A stretch of DNA of 64,000 nucleotides, taken from assembly GCF_046058945.1 (NCBI RefSeq), contig NZ_CP175511.1:1550001-1614000 (forward strand). Reading direction: 5' to 3'. This DNA is from Brochothrix campestris (lineage in GTDB: Bacteria > Bacillota > Bacilli > Lactobacillales > Listeriaceae). Positions 46,611 to 57,405 of the stretch are shown in pieces. The notes beneath the pieces are model-generated. The model saw nothing but the letters and a program-made list of their open reading frames with translations. It did not search any database and was not told where the DNA came from. Each line of letters begins with the position of its first letter. Positions within the stretch are counted from its first letter, which is position 1. Made by a program: the position numbers and the translations under genes.

Positions 46611-48041
46611 CTATTCTCGAAGCAGCGATTGCAGTTTGATTTTTTCATCCATCCGATAAAGCCAGTCAATCGTTACAATCCCTTGAAAATCAATTCGCTG
46701 CTGTTCAAATTCATCCGGCAATTGATAGTTCGTAATCACCCAGTCAGCCTGTTCCAGTTGCAAGTTAGGCTCTATCACGCGTTGAATCTCGATGCGGTCG
46801 CCAAAAAACATCTGTAAAACATTCGTTAATGCCTTAATAATTTCTTCCCGTTCAAATAAATAAACCGCTACAATCGGCCGCTTTAAAATATACTTCGCTA
46901 AGTTTATTTCGGCATTCATCGTATAAATCATTTCACGATGAAACGACTGCTTACGGGCAATTGTCGAAAATTTCAGTTCATTCTCTTTGAAAATCGCATC
47001 GAGTTCCATAAAAAACAGGTGATAATACTCATGCTGACTTTTGAATATTAACGCAGAGGTGTTAAAAAGAAAGAAGGTAACATCAGGTTCATATTGAAAG
47101 TTAACGGTTAAATCTTTAATCATTCGTTGCTTCAGTTGGTCTGAAACAGTTAATTTTGTGAAGTTTTGTAAGACAACCTCAACGAATCGACTGGTTTTTT
47201 GTTGAATCTCATAATGCAACACTGTTTGGCGACAATAACGGGCTAAATAATACCGATGCAATAATTGATTGGCTACAGTGAGCGTAAACGGCAATTGAAA
47301 GGCTTTCATCATCGTTTCCTGCCAAGTTGAAAACGCTTCTGTTTCGACGTGTTTTACTGCCGAGTAATAATTGGGGAGATTATGGTCGAAATGTCCTTTT
47401 TTAGTCCGATAAATTGAGGCTAACACGTAAAAATACGACTGTGTCATTTCGTAATGATCGCTGTGTTCGAGCTGAAACTGACTGCTAATAAAGGCCATAT
47501 AAGCTTGATAGACTTCATCTTTGCGGATTTCGCGGGTGTATATTTGATTGAATTGTAGTTCATATAACATGTAATGCGTAAACAAGCGAATATTTGTTTC
47601 GTTTCCTGTCAGTGATAATACGTTTAACTTTGTTTTGATTGACATGCGCAACTGCCGTTTTAAAAAGTACGCATTCCATTTATCCACTAGACCTCTAAGC
47701 TTCGATTCTGATACATAGAGATCGAGCGCCAAACTGGTAATGCACGGTTCCTTTTTAAGGATTTCATACAACATTTTGACTGAAATTGAATCGTTAAGAT
47801 AGACCGAGTAAAAATAATGAAAATTGACGCCTTTGCTCCGATCAAACAACAATCCCTTTGTTCGATGCACTTGAATAACAGCTAGATGCTCATTGATTTG
47901 GGCAATGTCTTTAATTAAGGTTTTCTTTGAACATCCTAACAAACAAGCGACTTTCTGTATTTCAAGATAATGATGGGTGCTATACAACTCACTAATAAGT
48001 GTTAATTTCCGACTGATATCATTTTCGAGCACTGTTTCCAT
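46611..48041 (-). CDS. Mga-like transcription regulator
   Basis: A 476-residue protein with an N-terminal HTH (LISELYSTHHYLEIQKVACLLGCSKKTLIKDIAQINEHL), a second Mga-type HTH (about 85-130; EPCITSLALDLYVSESKLRGLV), a long helical PRD-like middle and a C-terminal EIIB-like region (about 385-470; KRPIVAVYLFEREEIIKALTNVL). Mga/AtxA proteins respond to PTS phosphorylation and control virulence or sugar genes. Targets cannot be read; neighbours include the small membrane gene and the flavoprotein gene. Confidence 0.85.
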   Translation of the reverse strand: METVLENDISRKLTLISELYSTHHYLEIQKVACLLGCSKKTLIKDIAQINEHLAVIQVHRTKGLLFDRSKGVNFHYFYSVYLNDSISVKMLYEILKKEPCITSLALDLYVSESKLRGLVDKWNAYFLKRQLRMSIKTKLNVLSLTGNETNIRLFTHYMLYELQFNQIYTREIRKDEVYQAYMAFISSQFQLEHSDHYEMTQSYFYVLASIYRTKKGHFDHNLPNYYSAVKHVETEAFSTWQETMMKAFQLPFTLTVANQLLHRYYLARYCRQTVLHYEIQQKTSRFVEVVLQNFTKLTVSDQLKQRMIKDLTVNFQYEPDVTFFLFNTSALIFKSQHEYYHLFFMELDAIFKENELKFSTIARKQSFHREMIYTMNAEINLAKYILKRPIVAVYLFEREEIIKALTNVLQMFFGDRIEIQRVIEPNLQLEQADWVITNYQLPDEFEQQRIDFQGIVTIDWLYRMDEKIKLQSLLRE

Positions 48042-48249
48042 CTAACAACCTCCTATCCACTCACAGTTAACGAGCTCCTATTTCCTCATTAAAAAAGCAA
48101 TTGCATAACTGCACAATCACTTTTTCAACCTCATTTCGGTTAACAACTGTTAGTCATCTATTCGTTTCAGTTGAAACATAGTCCTAGTATAACCGCCTTT
48201 CCCTCTATATTTCTTGCGTTTTTTTTCTTCAAAAGCAACCTGTTTTGGA

Positions 48250-48291
48250 AAAAAAAAATTATCCTTCTCTTTGAATTGCGAGAACGGATAA
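48250..48291 (-). terminator. Terminator behind the flavoprotein gene
   Basis: TTATCC-GTTCTC and GAGAA-GGATAA pair, followed on the minus strand by ten T. Confidence 0.9.
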
Positions 48292-48298
48292 CTTTTAA

Positions 48299-49414
48299 TT
48301 ATTCGTGTATTAACCGGAGGTAACGCTCAACCGGATACTGGGCTAAATCGATTTTGACTGAACGATTGAGTACTAAGTCGACTAATACCTTGCCGACATA
48401 AGGACCCACAGTTAAGCCAGAGGCGCCTAGACCATTGGCAACATAGGCATTATCAGCGAAGGGGACTTGACCAAGCACCGGCGTATAATCCGCTGTATAA
48501 GCCCGGGTTCCTGTGCGGACACCGATAATTTCAGCGGTTTCCCATCCGGGAGCAAACCGTAAACTTTCATTGGCAATTGCGGTCAATTCACCGATAGTTG
48601 GGGCGAGATTAAACCCTTTGTTTTTTTCATGTGAGGCACCAATGACAACATGATCAGCAAATGGGACAAAACTAAAGGCTGAAGCTGGCATAATTACCGG
48701 CCAGTCGCTGCTATTTTGGATTGTTTTCAAATGGAGCAACTGCCCCTTTTGGGTCGTAATATCACAATAAACCGCTTCATCAAACATTTCACCGAGCCAT
48801 GCTCCCGTGGCTAACAGCACTTTATCCGCTGCGATTTCAAGTCCTTCAACCAAGACAGTGAGGCGGTTGTCTTTACGCGCCAGACGAGCTGTTGCTGTTA
48901 TAAAATCGACACCGTTGTGAACGGCGACTTCTTTTAAAGCTGCCACCAGTTTACTGCCATCCACACGTGCGCCACCGGAGACATGTAAACCGCTTAGTCC
49001 TTCTGCGATAAAGGGAAACTGTTGTTGAATCGCTGCCGCTGATAAGACGGTTAAGTCACCAATTTCAGGGGCTTCAACAAGACGTTCCTCAATAATCCCC
49101 GCTAACTCGTTAATTTTTGCTAGTGAATCGCGTAAAATTAACGCTCCCTTTTGTTCGTAGCCAGGATTCACCGTGGCTTCCGCTGTTAACTGTGGCATCA
49201 ACTCGCGATAAAAACGGGCCCCTTCTACTGCCAATCGGTACCAGGTTTTATTACGACGTTTCGATACCCAAGGACACACAATCCCTGATGCGGCGGCGGA
49301 GGCTTGCCCCGCTCCTTCACGGTCTATCACCGTCACTTGTATGTCTTGTTCTTTTGATAAGAGGTAAGCCGCTGTCATGCCGACAATACCGCCTCCAACA
49401 ATCGTAATCTTCAT
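48299..49414 (-). CDS. FAD-dependent amino-acid oxidase/dehydrogenase (DadA/glycine oxidase type)
   Basis: The protein of about 371 residues has the N-terminal FAD-binding ITIVGGGIVGMTAAYLL, then GAGQASAAASGIVCPW, and the C-terminal GVRTGTRAYTADYTPVLGQV and NAYVANGLGASGLTVGPYVGKVL. This is the DAO superfamily; D-amino acids or glycine/sarcosine are likely substrates but not decided. ATG 49414 follows AAGGGAG by eight bases and is chosen over the frame opening at 49444. It follows the YitT gene on the same strand. Confidence 0.88.
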   Translation of the reverse strand: MKITIVGGGIVGMTAAYLLSKEQDIQVTVIDREGAGQASAAASGIVCPWVSKRRNKTWYRLAVEGARFYRELMPQLTAEATVNPGYEQKGALILRDSLAKINELAGIIEERLVEAPEIGDLTVLSAAAIQQQFPFIAEGLSGLHVSGGARVDGSKLVAALKEVAVHNGVDFITATARLARKDNRLTVLVEGLEIAADKVLLATGAWLGEMFDEAVYCDITTQKGQLLHLKTIQNSSDWPVIMPASAFSFVPFADHVVIGASHEKNKGFNLAPTIGELTAIANESLRFAPGWETAEIIGVRTGTRAYTADYTPVLGQVPFADNAYVANGLGASGLTVGPYVGKVLVDLVLNRSVKIDLAQYPVERYLRLIHE

Positions 49415-49511
49415 CTGTTTCGCTCCCTTGTCGATAAAATCCACCTTTAGTATACCATTAGTGATTGATTACGACCTCAGCAAACGATATTATTCATGCA
49501 TTCGTCATAAT

Positions 49512-50348
49512 TCACCACCCGTTTCCCATTACATCCTTCGTATCAAACACAAGACAAAAGGCTGTTTCATCCCGCTGTTTAATTGTTCGTTTTACCGCTT
49601 TGATTTTTCTCGGTGGACAGGTACTAATTAACAAGCCATTCGCATTGTTTGAATAGGCCCCATAACTATCCACTCGTGTCACACCTAAATTGTGATGCAC
49701 AATTAACTGCCTCGCGATTTCTTTTGGTTCATTTGCAATTATAAAGAGTGTCTTCGCTGATTGCCCCCCTGTTTGAATTAAATCGACCATTTTTCCAATA
49801 ATAACCAATGAAATGACTGAATACATTCCCGTGCTTAAGTCAAAGAAAATAAACGAGGATAATAAAACAAGACCATCGATCAGCCACACCGCGGTTCCCA
49901 ACGGCATATGAAAGTAATTGTGCACAATTTGTTGAATAATCGCTGTTCCGCCAGTTGAACTCCCTCCTTTGAAAACAAGGCCAATCCCAGCTCCGGTAAT
50001 AACTGCACCAAATAAGGCTGCCAACATGGCATTATCTTTGTATATCGGCATATCTGCTATTAACCAAAGGAAGAATGGTAATAAAAAAGCACAGACAATC
50101 GTATTGAGGGTGTATTTCTTCCCTAAAAATAAGAAACTCACCAGTAACAAGGGAAAGTTTGAGACAAACAGCGTCAAATCAGGTGAAATATTAAAGAGAC
50201 GGAAAAATAAAATACTTATCCCATTCATCCCACCTGCAATGATGTTAAATGGTAGAAAAAACACGTGAATTCCGATAGCGATACAGAGCGTCCCAACAAG
50301 CATTAGCAATGCATTTATGGCTGTTTTTTTTGTAAAAAAATGTTTCAT
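49512..50348 (-). CDS. YitT family membrane protein
   Basis: A 278-residue protein with about five or six membrane segments (GTLCIAIGIHVFFLPFNIIAGGMNGISIL first) and a C-terminal cytoplasmic DUF2179 domain (AKTLFIIANEPKEIARQLIVHHNLGVTRVDSYGAYSNNANGLLIST). The family is widespread in Firmicutes and of unknown transport function. Not obviously linked to the beta-glucoside operon upstream, which ends in its own terminator. Confidence 0.92.
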   Translation of the reverse strand: MKHFFTKKTAINALLMLVGTLCIAIGIHVFFLPFNIIAGGMNGISILFFRLFNISPDLTLFVSNFPLLLVSFLFLGKKYTLNTIVCAFLLPFFLWLIADMPIYKDNAMLAALFGAVITGAGIGLVFKGGSSTGGTAIIQQIVHNYFHMPLGTAVWLIDGLVLLSSFIFFDLSTGMYSVISLVIIGKMVDLIQTGGQSAKTLFIIANEPKEIARQLIVHHNLGVTRVDSYGAYSNNANGLLISTCPPRKIKAVKRTIKQRDETAFCLVFDTKDVMGNGW

Positions 50349-50370
50349 TCTTATTCTCCTCTCATCTCTA

Positions 50371-50406
50371 AAACGACAAAAACGGTGGAAGTCACTTCCA
50401 ACCGTT
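50371..50406 (-). terminator. Terminator closing the beta-glucoside operon
   Basis: AACGGTTGGAAG and CTTCC-ACCGTT pair around a tight loop, followed on the minus strand by TTTTTGTCGTTTT. Confidence 0.9.
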
Positions 50407-50417
50407 TAATCGTCTTA

Positions 50418-51869
<1,452 letters not shown>

Positions 51870-51875
51870 TTAAAA

Positions 51876-53771
51876 TCACTCGCTCTCTAATTTTTTTTGG
51901 ATTAAGGTTGTAATTACTGTCATAAAACCCTCGTAATGCGTTTGTTCCACAATCGCCCTCACAGCGATTGGATCCGATGCTATTTCAATAATCAGCTGTA
52001 AAAAATCATTAAACCGATCAGAATCATCTTGTGAAATCGCCATAAATAACACGAGGTCGACTTGGTGAACATCCCAAATAATGGGGGCCTTATTGTATAG
52101 GACTGCAAAAATTGATTGTTTAGCCGTGCGATATAACGAATGTGGCATCGCAACTGTATTAAAGGAGGTCGAAGACATTTTTTCACGTTCGAGTACGGAT
52201 TCGTAATAACTTGACGTGATAATTTTTGCATCGACTAATTCATGCCCTAAAAAAGCGATATAGTCCTCTTTACTCTCTTTGATTACATCGTAATAAAAAA
52301 AGTTTTCATCGAAATAGTCATGTGCCATTCGTTGATAATACTTAACATCTTTTGCTAATTTTATTTTAGCAATACTGCGCTCAACCTTTTTAATATCTGA
52401 CATATTGAAAAAGGGTGTTAACATGATAACTTCTTGTTCGGATGTGCCTATGTATGAGATGGTCGAAATGACAATATCTGCCTCGATTTCTTTTGTACTA
52501 TCAGGGTAGGTTGTTATTATCTCTTTAATATTAATTTGGTCTTGAAAATAATGTTCTAAGTTTTGTACAATACGTTGTTCCATCTCATTATACGCGGGTG
52601 AGACAATCGCGACAGATACGAGATTATTAGACGATTCTTCTTCTAAAAAGATACCGATATGTAAGGCTAGATAGGCCACTTCATCATCAGGCACAGCAAT
52701 ACCTATCTCTGCTTCGATAATGTTAGCAACAAATAATCCCAGATCATACATCATTAAATTTTGTTTTTTCAAAATTTCAACCATTGGATTATTATTAAAG
52801 ATGCCTTTTTTTCGACGCACAACTAAGTTATTTAAATGTATCGAGAAGCGACGTATAAAGGCATGGTTATCAAAGTCGAGGAAGTAGGTTTGGTTTATTT
52901 GTGCAACAATCTCGTTTGTGAGTTTAATCATAGCCGCGTCGACAACATCCCCTTCGTTGGATGTCGTGTTACCGATTAATAAAATACGCAACGCTTCGAC
53001 TTCTTCAATTGTCACTTGAAAGTCATGTTGAATTGCAAGCGCATTAAAAATAGCCTGTGATACGAGATACTCTGCTGATTCACTATGACGATTAACACTT
53101 TCATTACTTTCAATATACTTCCGTTGTTTCAAGCGCATGATAGCAACAACCAAGTGTAAAATAACATTGCTCAAGGCGAACTCGTTCATTTTCAACTGTG
53201 CGCTATTGATGTTTTTTTCCACAATCGCTCGTAGTTGTGTTACTTCATATTCTTTTAAAACATCTTGGTTCGTATAAAATGCGGTCATTTGATCTTGTGT
53301 TTCTGCCGAAAAAATTTGTCGAATGAGCGTGCGTTTTTGTTGTTCTGACCCAAGTAATTGATAATGTCCTGCTTTTTTGACTAATTGCAAATTATGCGTT
53401 TTAAAATAATCACTCAAACGTCGTAAATCTTTTTGTAATGTTGTTTCAGATACTTCTAGTTCAGCTAATAAGGCATCTGTCGTCACAGGTTCACTTTCTT
53501 TAAGCAATAGACCACTTAAGTAATTGATACGGCCATTGACTGTCTGCATGCGGCTATCCTCATACAAATAGAGACATTTTTCATAGAGTGTTTTATCAAG
53601 ATAGTAACCTTTAGTGCTCGCTTGTATAACTTCTTCACCTAGTTTTTGATTGATTTGTTTTACATAGTTACGAATCGTTCGATCCGATACCTTCAGCCTC
53701 TCAGCCAAAACACGGGCAGATGCAGGGCTTTTTTTATCTTTTAAGACGTTTAAAAGTTTGACTTCTTTCAT
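51876..53771 (-). CDS. LicR/BglG-type PTS-regulated transcription activator
   Basis: A 631-residue multidomain regulator: N-terminal HTH (about 1-65; SARVLAERLKVSDRTIRNYVKQINQKLG), second HTH/Mga domain (about 80-150; ALLAELEVSETTLQKDLRRLSDYF), two PRDs with conserved histidines (about 175-400; FIRRFSIHLNNLVVRRK, DDEVAYLALHIGIFLEE), an EIIB-like domain lacking the usual cysteine (about 405-490) and a C-terminal EIIA domain with VAMPHSLY (about 495-631). Phosphorylation by HPr and the operon's EIIs would set activity. It sits between the EIIA gene and the glucosidase, so it probably activates its own operon. Confidence 0.9.
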   Translation of the reverse strand: MKEVKLLNVLKDKKSPASARVLAERLKVSDRTIRNYVKQINQKLGEEVIQASTKGYYLDKTLYEKCLYLYEDSRMQTVNGRINYLSGLLLKESEPVTTDALLAELEVSETTLQKDLRRLSDYFKTHNLQLVKKAGHYQLLGSEQQKRTLIRQIFSAETQDQMTAFYTNQDVLKEYEVTQLRAIVEKNINSAQLKMNEFALSNVILHLVVAIMRLKQRKYIESNESVNRHSESAEYLVSQAIFNALAIQHDFQVTIEEVEALRILLIGNTTSNEGDVVDAAMIKLTNEIVAQINQTYFLDFDNHAFIRRFSIHLNNLVVRRKKGIFNNNPMVEILKKQNLMMYDLGLFVANIIEAEIGIAVPDDEVAYLALHIGIFLEEESSNNLVSVAIVSPAYNEMEQRIVQNLEHYFQDQINIKEIITTYPDSTKEIEADIVISTISYIGTSEQEVIMLTPFFNMSDIKKVERSIAKIKLAKDVKYYQRMAHDYFDENFFYYDVIKESKEDYIAFLGHELVDAKIITSSYYESVLEREKMSSTSFNTVAMPHSLYRTAKQSIFAVLYNKAPIIWDVHQVDLVLFMAISQDDSDRFNDFLQLIIEIASDPIAVRAIVEQTHYEGFMTVITTLIQKKLESE

Positions 53772-53798
53772 CCATGTTCTCCTTTAAGGTTAATAACC

Positions 53799-54146
53799 TT
53801 ACGCTATTTCATTTATCTTTTGTTCCAATCGTTCGAGTAATGGAATTAATTTTTTGGTGATATTGTATTCACTTTGTACTGTCATTAATGTATCCTGCGC
53901 ATGGGCAAATAACATTGAATAGTAATACGCTTCTTCCTTCGCTTCTTTTTGCACTTGAACTGTTTGAATTTTATGTGATTTATTTATATTTTCTTTAGCT
54001 TCTTTAATTAGTTCAGCCGCGGTATTATAAGCACCAGTCATTGCTTGATCGAGCGCCTCATTAACTTTTTCGCGCGCATCACCAGCATGTAAAATCATTA
54101 ACATTGATTGTTCGTTAAACTGTTCTTTCATCTCTTCTGTAATCAT
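53799..54146 (-). CDS. PTS EIIA, lactose/cellobiose family
   Basis: A 115-residue helical protein with the family sequence MILHAGDAREKVNEALDQAM and the phosphorylated histidine in MLFAHAQDTLMTVQSE. Forms trimers and passes phosphate from HPr to EIIB. Lies between EIIC and the regulator in the order EIIB-EIIC-EIIA-regulator-glucosidase. Confidence 0.94.
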   Translation of the reverse strand: MITEEMKEQFNEQSMLMILHAGDAREKVNEALDQAMTGAYNTAAELIKEAKENINKSHKIQTVQVQKEAKEEAYYYSMLFAHAQDTLMTVQSEYNITKKLIPLLERLEQKINEIA

Positions 54147-54171
54147 AAGTAACCTCCGTTAGTTTAGTTGA

Positions 54172-55416
54172 TTAATCCTGCGTATCTGCTTCGACTTTAA
54201 GCTGCTGTGCATCGTACATCTTGAATAACGGGAACCAGACAAGTAATGACACGCCCATGAAGATAAAACAGGCAACAATCGCTTTCCAGTCGCCACCTGT
54301 GGCAAAGAAACTCTGTAGTGGATACGGTAAATACCAAAGCATAAAGGAATCACTCGGAATATTAACAAAGCCCCAATACATTGAGAGATAAGCAAGTGCT
54401 GGTAAGAGCAAGCCATTAATCCACATCCCTACCATAAAGAACGGATTGAAGGCAATTGGTGCGCCAAAGATGACCGGTTCATTGATGTTAAAGAGTGAAG
54501 GAATAAGTGTCGCTCGACCAATTGCTTTTAAGCGCATTGATTTTGCCATGAACGCCATCAATAGCACAAGTGTTAATGTCGCACCTAAGCCTCCGATTAA
54601 AAATAGACCGTAGACAGTCTCATTTGTTGCAATATTAACCGCTTCACCACCAGCTGCAACAAGCGCATGATTATCTGCAATTGCTTGCATATAGACCGGA
54701 TAGGCAATCGGTGTTAAAATCCAGGGACTGATACCAAAAGAGTATAAGAATGCTTGGATGAAGTTAATCAGCACAAAGCCTCCGAATGTTTGGATGATAC
54801 CAGATAGCGGCTGAAACGCACTTAAAATCACATTGTAAATATCGAGATTAAAATAATCGGTACAAATCAAGCCGAATCCAAGCATTAATGTGATGGGAAT
54901 CAATGAGTCAAACCACACAATTACAAAATCGGGAATCCCTGAATCCTGTTTGAAAAATGAAAATTTTGAAAACAAGCGCATCACGACACCAACAAAGATA
55001 CCAACAATCATCGCCATGATTAAACCGGTTGCGCCAAAGCGAGCTTGTTCAAAACTTATGGTGCCCGTATCTGTTATTTTAGGACCGATGCTGATTAAAA
55101 ATAACGATAATGATGTCACACCTGCCAACAGTTTTTTATCACCTAAATTGCTTTTTTCCATAATGTTGTAAGCGATTAAAAAGGCAACACCAATGCCGAC
55201 GATTCCAAAAGAAAAATCAGACATTTTACCAAGATTCACTAAATCCGGTTTTATCTCATTAATGAGCGATAAAATTGTTACGATTGAACTGACTAAAATA
55301 AGTGGCAAAATCGTCATTATTGCATCTTGAATCGACGACACAATAAAGTTTTTACTCACTTTATTCGCGATTGGTGCAAACTTTGTATTCATGAATTCAA
55401 AGAGCTTATTCATCAT
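54172..55416 (-). CDS. PTS EIIC, cellobiose/diacetylchitobiose family
   Basis: A 414-residue permease with about ten membrane segments. Family elements include NKLFEFMNTKFAPIANKVSKN at the N-terminus, SIQDAIMTILPLILV, and the substrate region NEPVIFGAPIAFNPFFMVG. It moves and, with EIIA and EIIB, phosphorylates a beta-glucoside (cellobiose, chitobiose or a related sugar); the exact sugar is not decided by sequence. Follows EIIB by 17 bases. Confidence 0.94.
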   Translation of the reverse strand: MMNKLFEFMNTKFAPIANKVSKNFIVSSIQDAIMTILPLILVSSIVTILSLINEIKPDLVNLGKMSDFSFGIVGIGVAFLIAYNIMEKSNLGDKKLLAGVTSLSLFLISIGPKITDTGTISFEQARFGATGLIMAMIVGIFVGVVMRLFSKFSFFKQDSGIPDFVIVWFDSLIPITLMLGFGLICTDYFNLDIYNVILSAFQPLSGIIQTFGGFVLINFIQAFLYSFGISPWILTPIAYPVYMQAIADNHALVAAGGEAVNIATNETVYGLFLIGGLGATLTLVLLMAFMAKSMRLKAIGRATLIPSLFNINEPVIFGAPIAFNPFFMVGMWINGLLLPALAYLSMYWGFVNIPSDSFMLWYLPYPLQSFFATGGDWKAIVACFIFMGVSLLVWFPLFKMYDAQQLKVEADTQD

Positions 55417-55433
55417 ACGCCTCCTTCAATTAC

Positions 55434-55733
55434 TTATAGTGTTTTTATAAGTTCCAACGCTTTTTTGCCATCTAACATACCATAGATACTTTGAGGCATA
55501 ACCTCTACTTTAATTGGCAGATCGCCGATTTGTTTCATAATTTCAGCCTTGATATAAGCAAGATGTGGCCCGATTAATAAAATATCGATTTCACTTAAGT
55601 ACTCATTTAGCTGCGCTTCACTGCGGGCTTCACATTTCAGCTCATACCCTTCTTTCTTTGCTGCCTTTCGAATTGCTTGTGCCATAAAACCGCTCGATGC
55701 TCCTGCACCACAAATTAGTAATACACGTTCCAT
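55434..55733 (-). CDS. PTS EIIB, lactose/cellobiose family
   Basis: A 99-residue protein with the phosphocysteine loop LLICGAGASSGFMAQAI near the N-terminus and IDILLIGPHLAYIKAEI, typical of cellobiose EIIB. First gene of the beta-glucoside operon; a strong promoter lies about 42 bases upstream. Confidence 0.95.
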   Translation of the reverse strand: MERVLLICGAGASSGFMAQAIRKAAKKEGYELKCEARSEAQLNEYLSEIDILLIGPHLAYIKAEIMKQIGDLPIKVEVMPQSIYGMLDGKKALELIKTL

Positions 55734-55774
55734 TTCAATCTCCCCTTTATTAGTTTGTCTTTGTTGATAACCTT

Positions 55775-55803
55775 AGTATATTTTCAATTGCCTATCCATA
55801 CAA
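55775..55803 (-). promoter_or_regulatory. Promoter of the beta-glucoside PTS operon
   Basis: On the minus strand TTGTAT (55798-55803) and TATACT (55775-55780) are exactly 17 bases apart, 42 bases before the EIIB start. No cre site was seen here. Confidence 0.75.
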
Positions 55804-55990
55804 ATGCATTATTTCCGCCTACTTAGGAAATTAGCTATTATTTTCTTATGCTATTGGCGTGTAACGAATGAACACTCCCTTTTTGAAAGGGTATTCAAGT
55901 AATGTATTCTCAATTATAGGTGTAAAATTGGCTATTCTCCATCTTATGCTTGATTAAATTCACAAACAGGTGGACTAGCGACACTAAATC

Positions 55991-56075
55991 GTCAAACAAG
56001 AACGCTTTGTTTGATGGCTATTTAAAAGCATCTCTTGCTGAATTAAGTTCATCTGAATTCAACAAGAAATGCTTT
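55991..56075 (-). terminator. Two adjacent hairpins behind the small membrane gene
   Basis: The larger (56025-56075) pairs AAAGCAT-TCTTG-TGAATT with AATTCA-CAAGA-ATGCTTT, an 18-pair stem with single mismatches and a 10-base loop, followed on the minus strand by TTTTAAATAG. The smaller (about 55992-56014) pairs TCAAACAA with TTGTTTGA. Together they probably end the 56.1 kb gene. The remainder of 55804-55990 shows no gene. Confidence 0.6.
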
Positions 56076-56107
56076 ATTATTTACCTATTTTATTTTTCTT
56101 TAAGCTG

Positions 56108-56314
56108 TTAGATTTTCAATTGCCCATTAGCAATTGCTGACATCACGATGATAACTAAACCTAATATGATGATACATAAACCAATGAGGGAAAGTGGTTT
56201 GTTCTTCGATTTATAATACCCTCCCAGTCTCCAACTCCATTTTGCGGTAATTAATTGAATAAATAATCCGATTCCAAAAATAATTGCACCAACTAAAATC
56301 ATTTTATTCATCAC
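56108..56314 (-). CDS. Small membrane protein, unknown family
   Basis: A 68-residue protein with two membrane segments (about 4-23 and 40-62) separated by a basic loop (AKWSWRLGGYYKSKNKPLS). Preceded by GGAGGGG and ATG 56314. Size and topology suggest a DUF3899- or YgaB-like tiny membrane protein, but I do not recognise it. It stands alone between the PTS operon and the murT-gatD terminator. Confidence 0.6.
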   Translation of the reverse strand: MMNKMILVGAIIFGIGLFIQLITAKWSWRLGGYYKSKNKPLSLIGLCIIILGLVIIVMSAIANGQLKI

Positions 56315-56490
56315 GCTATCCCCTCCATCTGCTATATAATCTTATCTTCTATTTAATAAGACTACTAAGTGAAAAAATATTTTATTATTTGACTTGTATC
56401 CTCTCTGAAATCGTCCAACCGGTATTTTATTCATAGGTTCTACATTATGTTTACATGTAATCATAACTGATTCGAAGTTCATTTGCCAAT

Positions 56491-56541
56491 AAAACAAAAA
56501 GAACAGTCATACCTTATGGGCATGACTGTTCTTTTTGTTTT
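56491..56541. terminator. Bidirectional terminator behind gatD
   Basis: AAAACAAAAAGAACAGTCAT and ATGACTGTTCTTTTTGTTTT form a 20-pair perfect stem with A and T runs inside it. Confidence 0.93.
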
Positions 56542-56549
56542 ATTTTTCT

Positions 56550-56637
56550 AGTTCCTTCAACCAGAACATTTGAAATTCCAATTTCTCTCCTGTCGACGGT
56601 AAATAGTCGACACTCTCTTGAATTCCAATCGCTTCGA
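56550..56637 (-). repeat. Intergenic hairpin element behind gatD
   Basis: A single copy of the same family as the birA repeats. On the minus strand the stem GTCGAC/GTCGAC (56606-56611 with 56592-56597) has the loop TATTTACC, and the flanks carry CGATTGGAATTC, GAGAAATTGGAATTTC and TTCTGGTTGAAGGAACT. Outer arms TTGGAATTC/GAATTTCAA can also pair. It lies between the gatD stop codon and the terminator. Confidence 0.75.
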
Positions 56638-56663
56638 AGTTAAATGACCTGTCTCAGCTTTTA

Positions 56664-57404
56664 TTACTTATCAGTAGCGTCGCGGCCCACCAAGCGTTCA
56701 GCCTTAGCTGTTTGTTGGAACTTGCTCGCAAACGGCGGTAATTCTTTCACCTCTGGGTATTTACGTTGTAAGGCCGTTAACAATAAACGGTCAGTTAGCT
56801 CCGCATTATTCGCTAATAACGCCCCGTGTAAATATGAGCAATACGTGTTTTTATAAATTGAGCCTTCGGTACCATCTTCCCCATTATTACCACGGCCTTT
56901 TTCAACCCGTGCCAATGGTTTTTGACCTTCACCAAGGTACGTACGTCCGCCATGATTTTCAAAGCCCACGTATTTTTCATCGAAATCAGCATTGTGTAAA
57001 ATAACATCGCCGATAAAACGTTCATCGCCGTTAACGGTGTAATGAGGCATTGCGTTAATACCCGCAATTTTATTACCATCGGCATCTAAATAATATTGAC
57101 CGAGCATTTGATAACCACCACAAATCGCGAGCATGACTTTCTCGTCTTCAATATATTGCGTTAAAGCCGTTTTTTTCGTTTGCATGTCCTTAGCAACGAG
57201 CAGTTGCTCATAATCCTGCCCACCACCAATAAAGACCATGTCATATTTTGAATCATCAAAGGTTTCATCAATACTAACGGTTTCAATATTGAAGGCAATG
57301 CCACGTACTTGCGCACGGTGTTTTAATATAAGTAAGTTACCATTATCGCCGTATGTGTTTAACAAGTTGGCATATAAATGGCACATGTTTAATGACATTT
57401 CCAT
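56664..57404 (-). CDS. gatD: Lipid II isoglutaminyl synthase, glutaminase subunit
   Basis: Releases ammonia from glutamine for amidation of D-Glu in lipid II. The 246-residue CobB/CobQ-like amidotransferase has the nucleophile cysteine in LAICGGYQMLGQYY and the catalytic histidine region SYLHGALL / NHGGRTYLG. It starts one base after murT stops, as usual; the two proteins form a complex. Length is normal. Confidence 0.95.
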   Translation of the reverse strand: MEMSLNMCHLYANLLNTYGDNGNLLILKHRAQVRGIAFNIETVSIDETFDDSKYDMVFIGGGQDYEQLLVAKDMQTKKTALTQYIEDEKVMLAICGGYQMLGQYYLDADGNKIAGINAMPHYTVNGDERFIGDVILHNADFDEKYVGFENHGGRTYLGEGQKPLARVEKGRGNNGEDGTEGSIYKNTYCSYLHGALLANNAELTDRLLLTALQRKYPEVKELPPFASKFQQTAKAERLVGRDATDK

Positions 57405-57405
57405 G

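Noticed and set aside
56550..56640. A short protein frame (about 36 codons) through the element behind gatD
   Set aside because: It is open only in this copy; the birA copies have stops in the matching frame, so the conserved feature is the hairpin, not a peptide.
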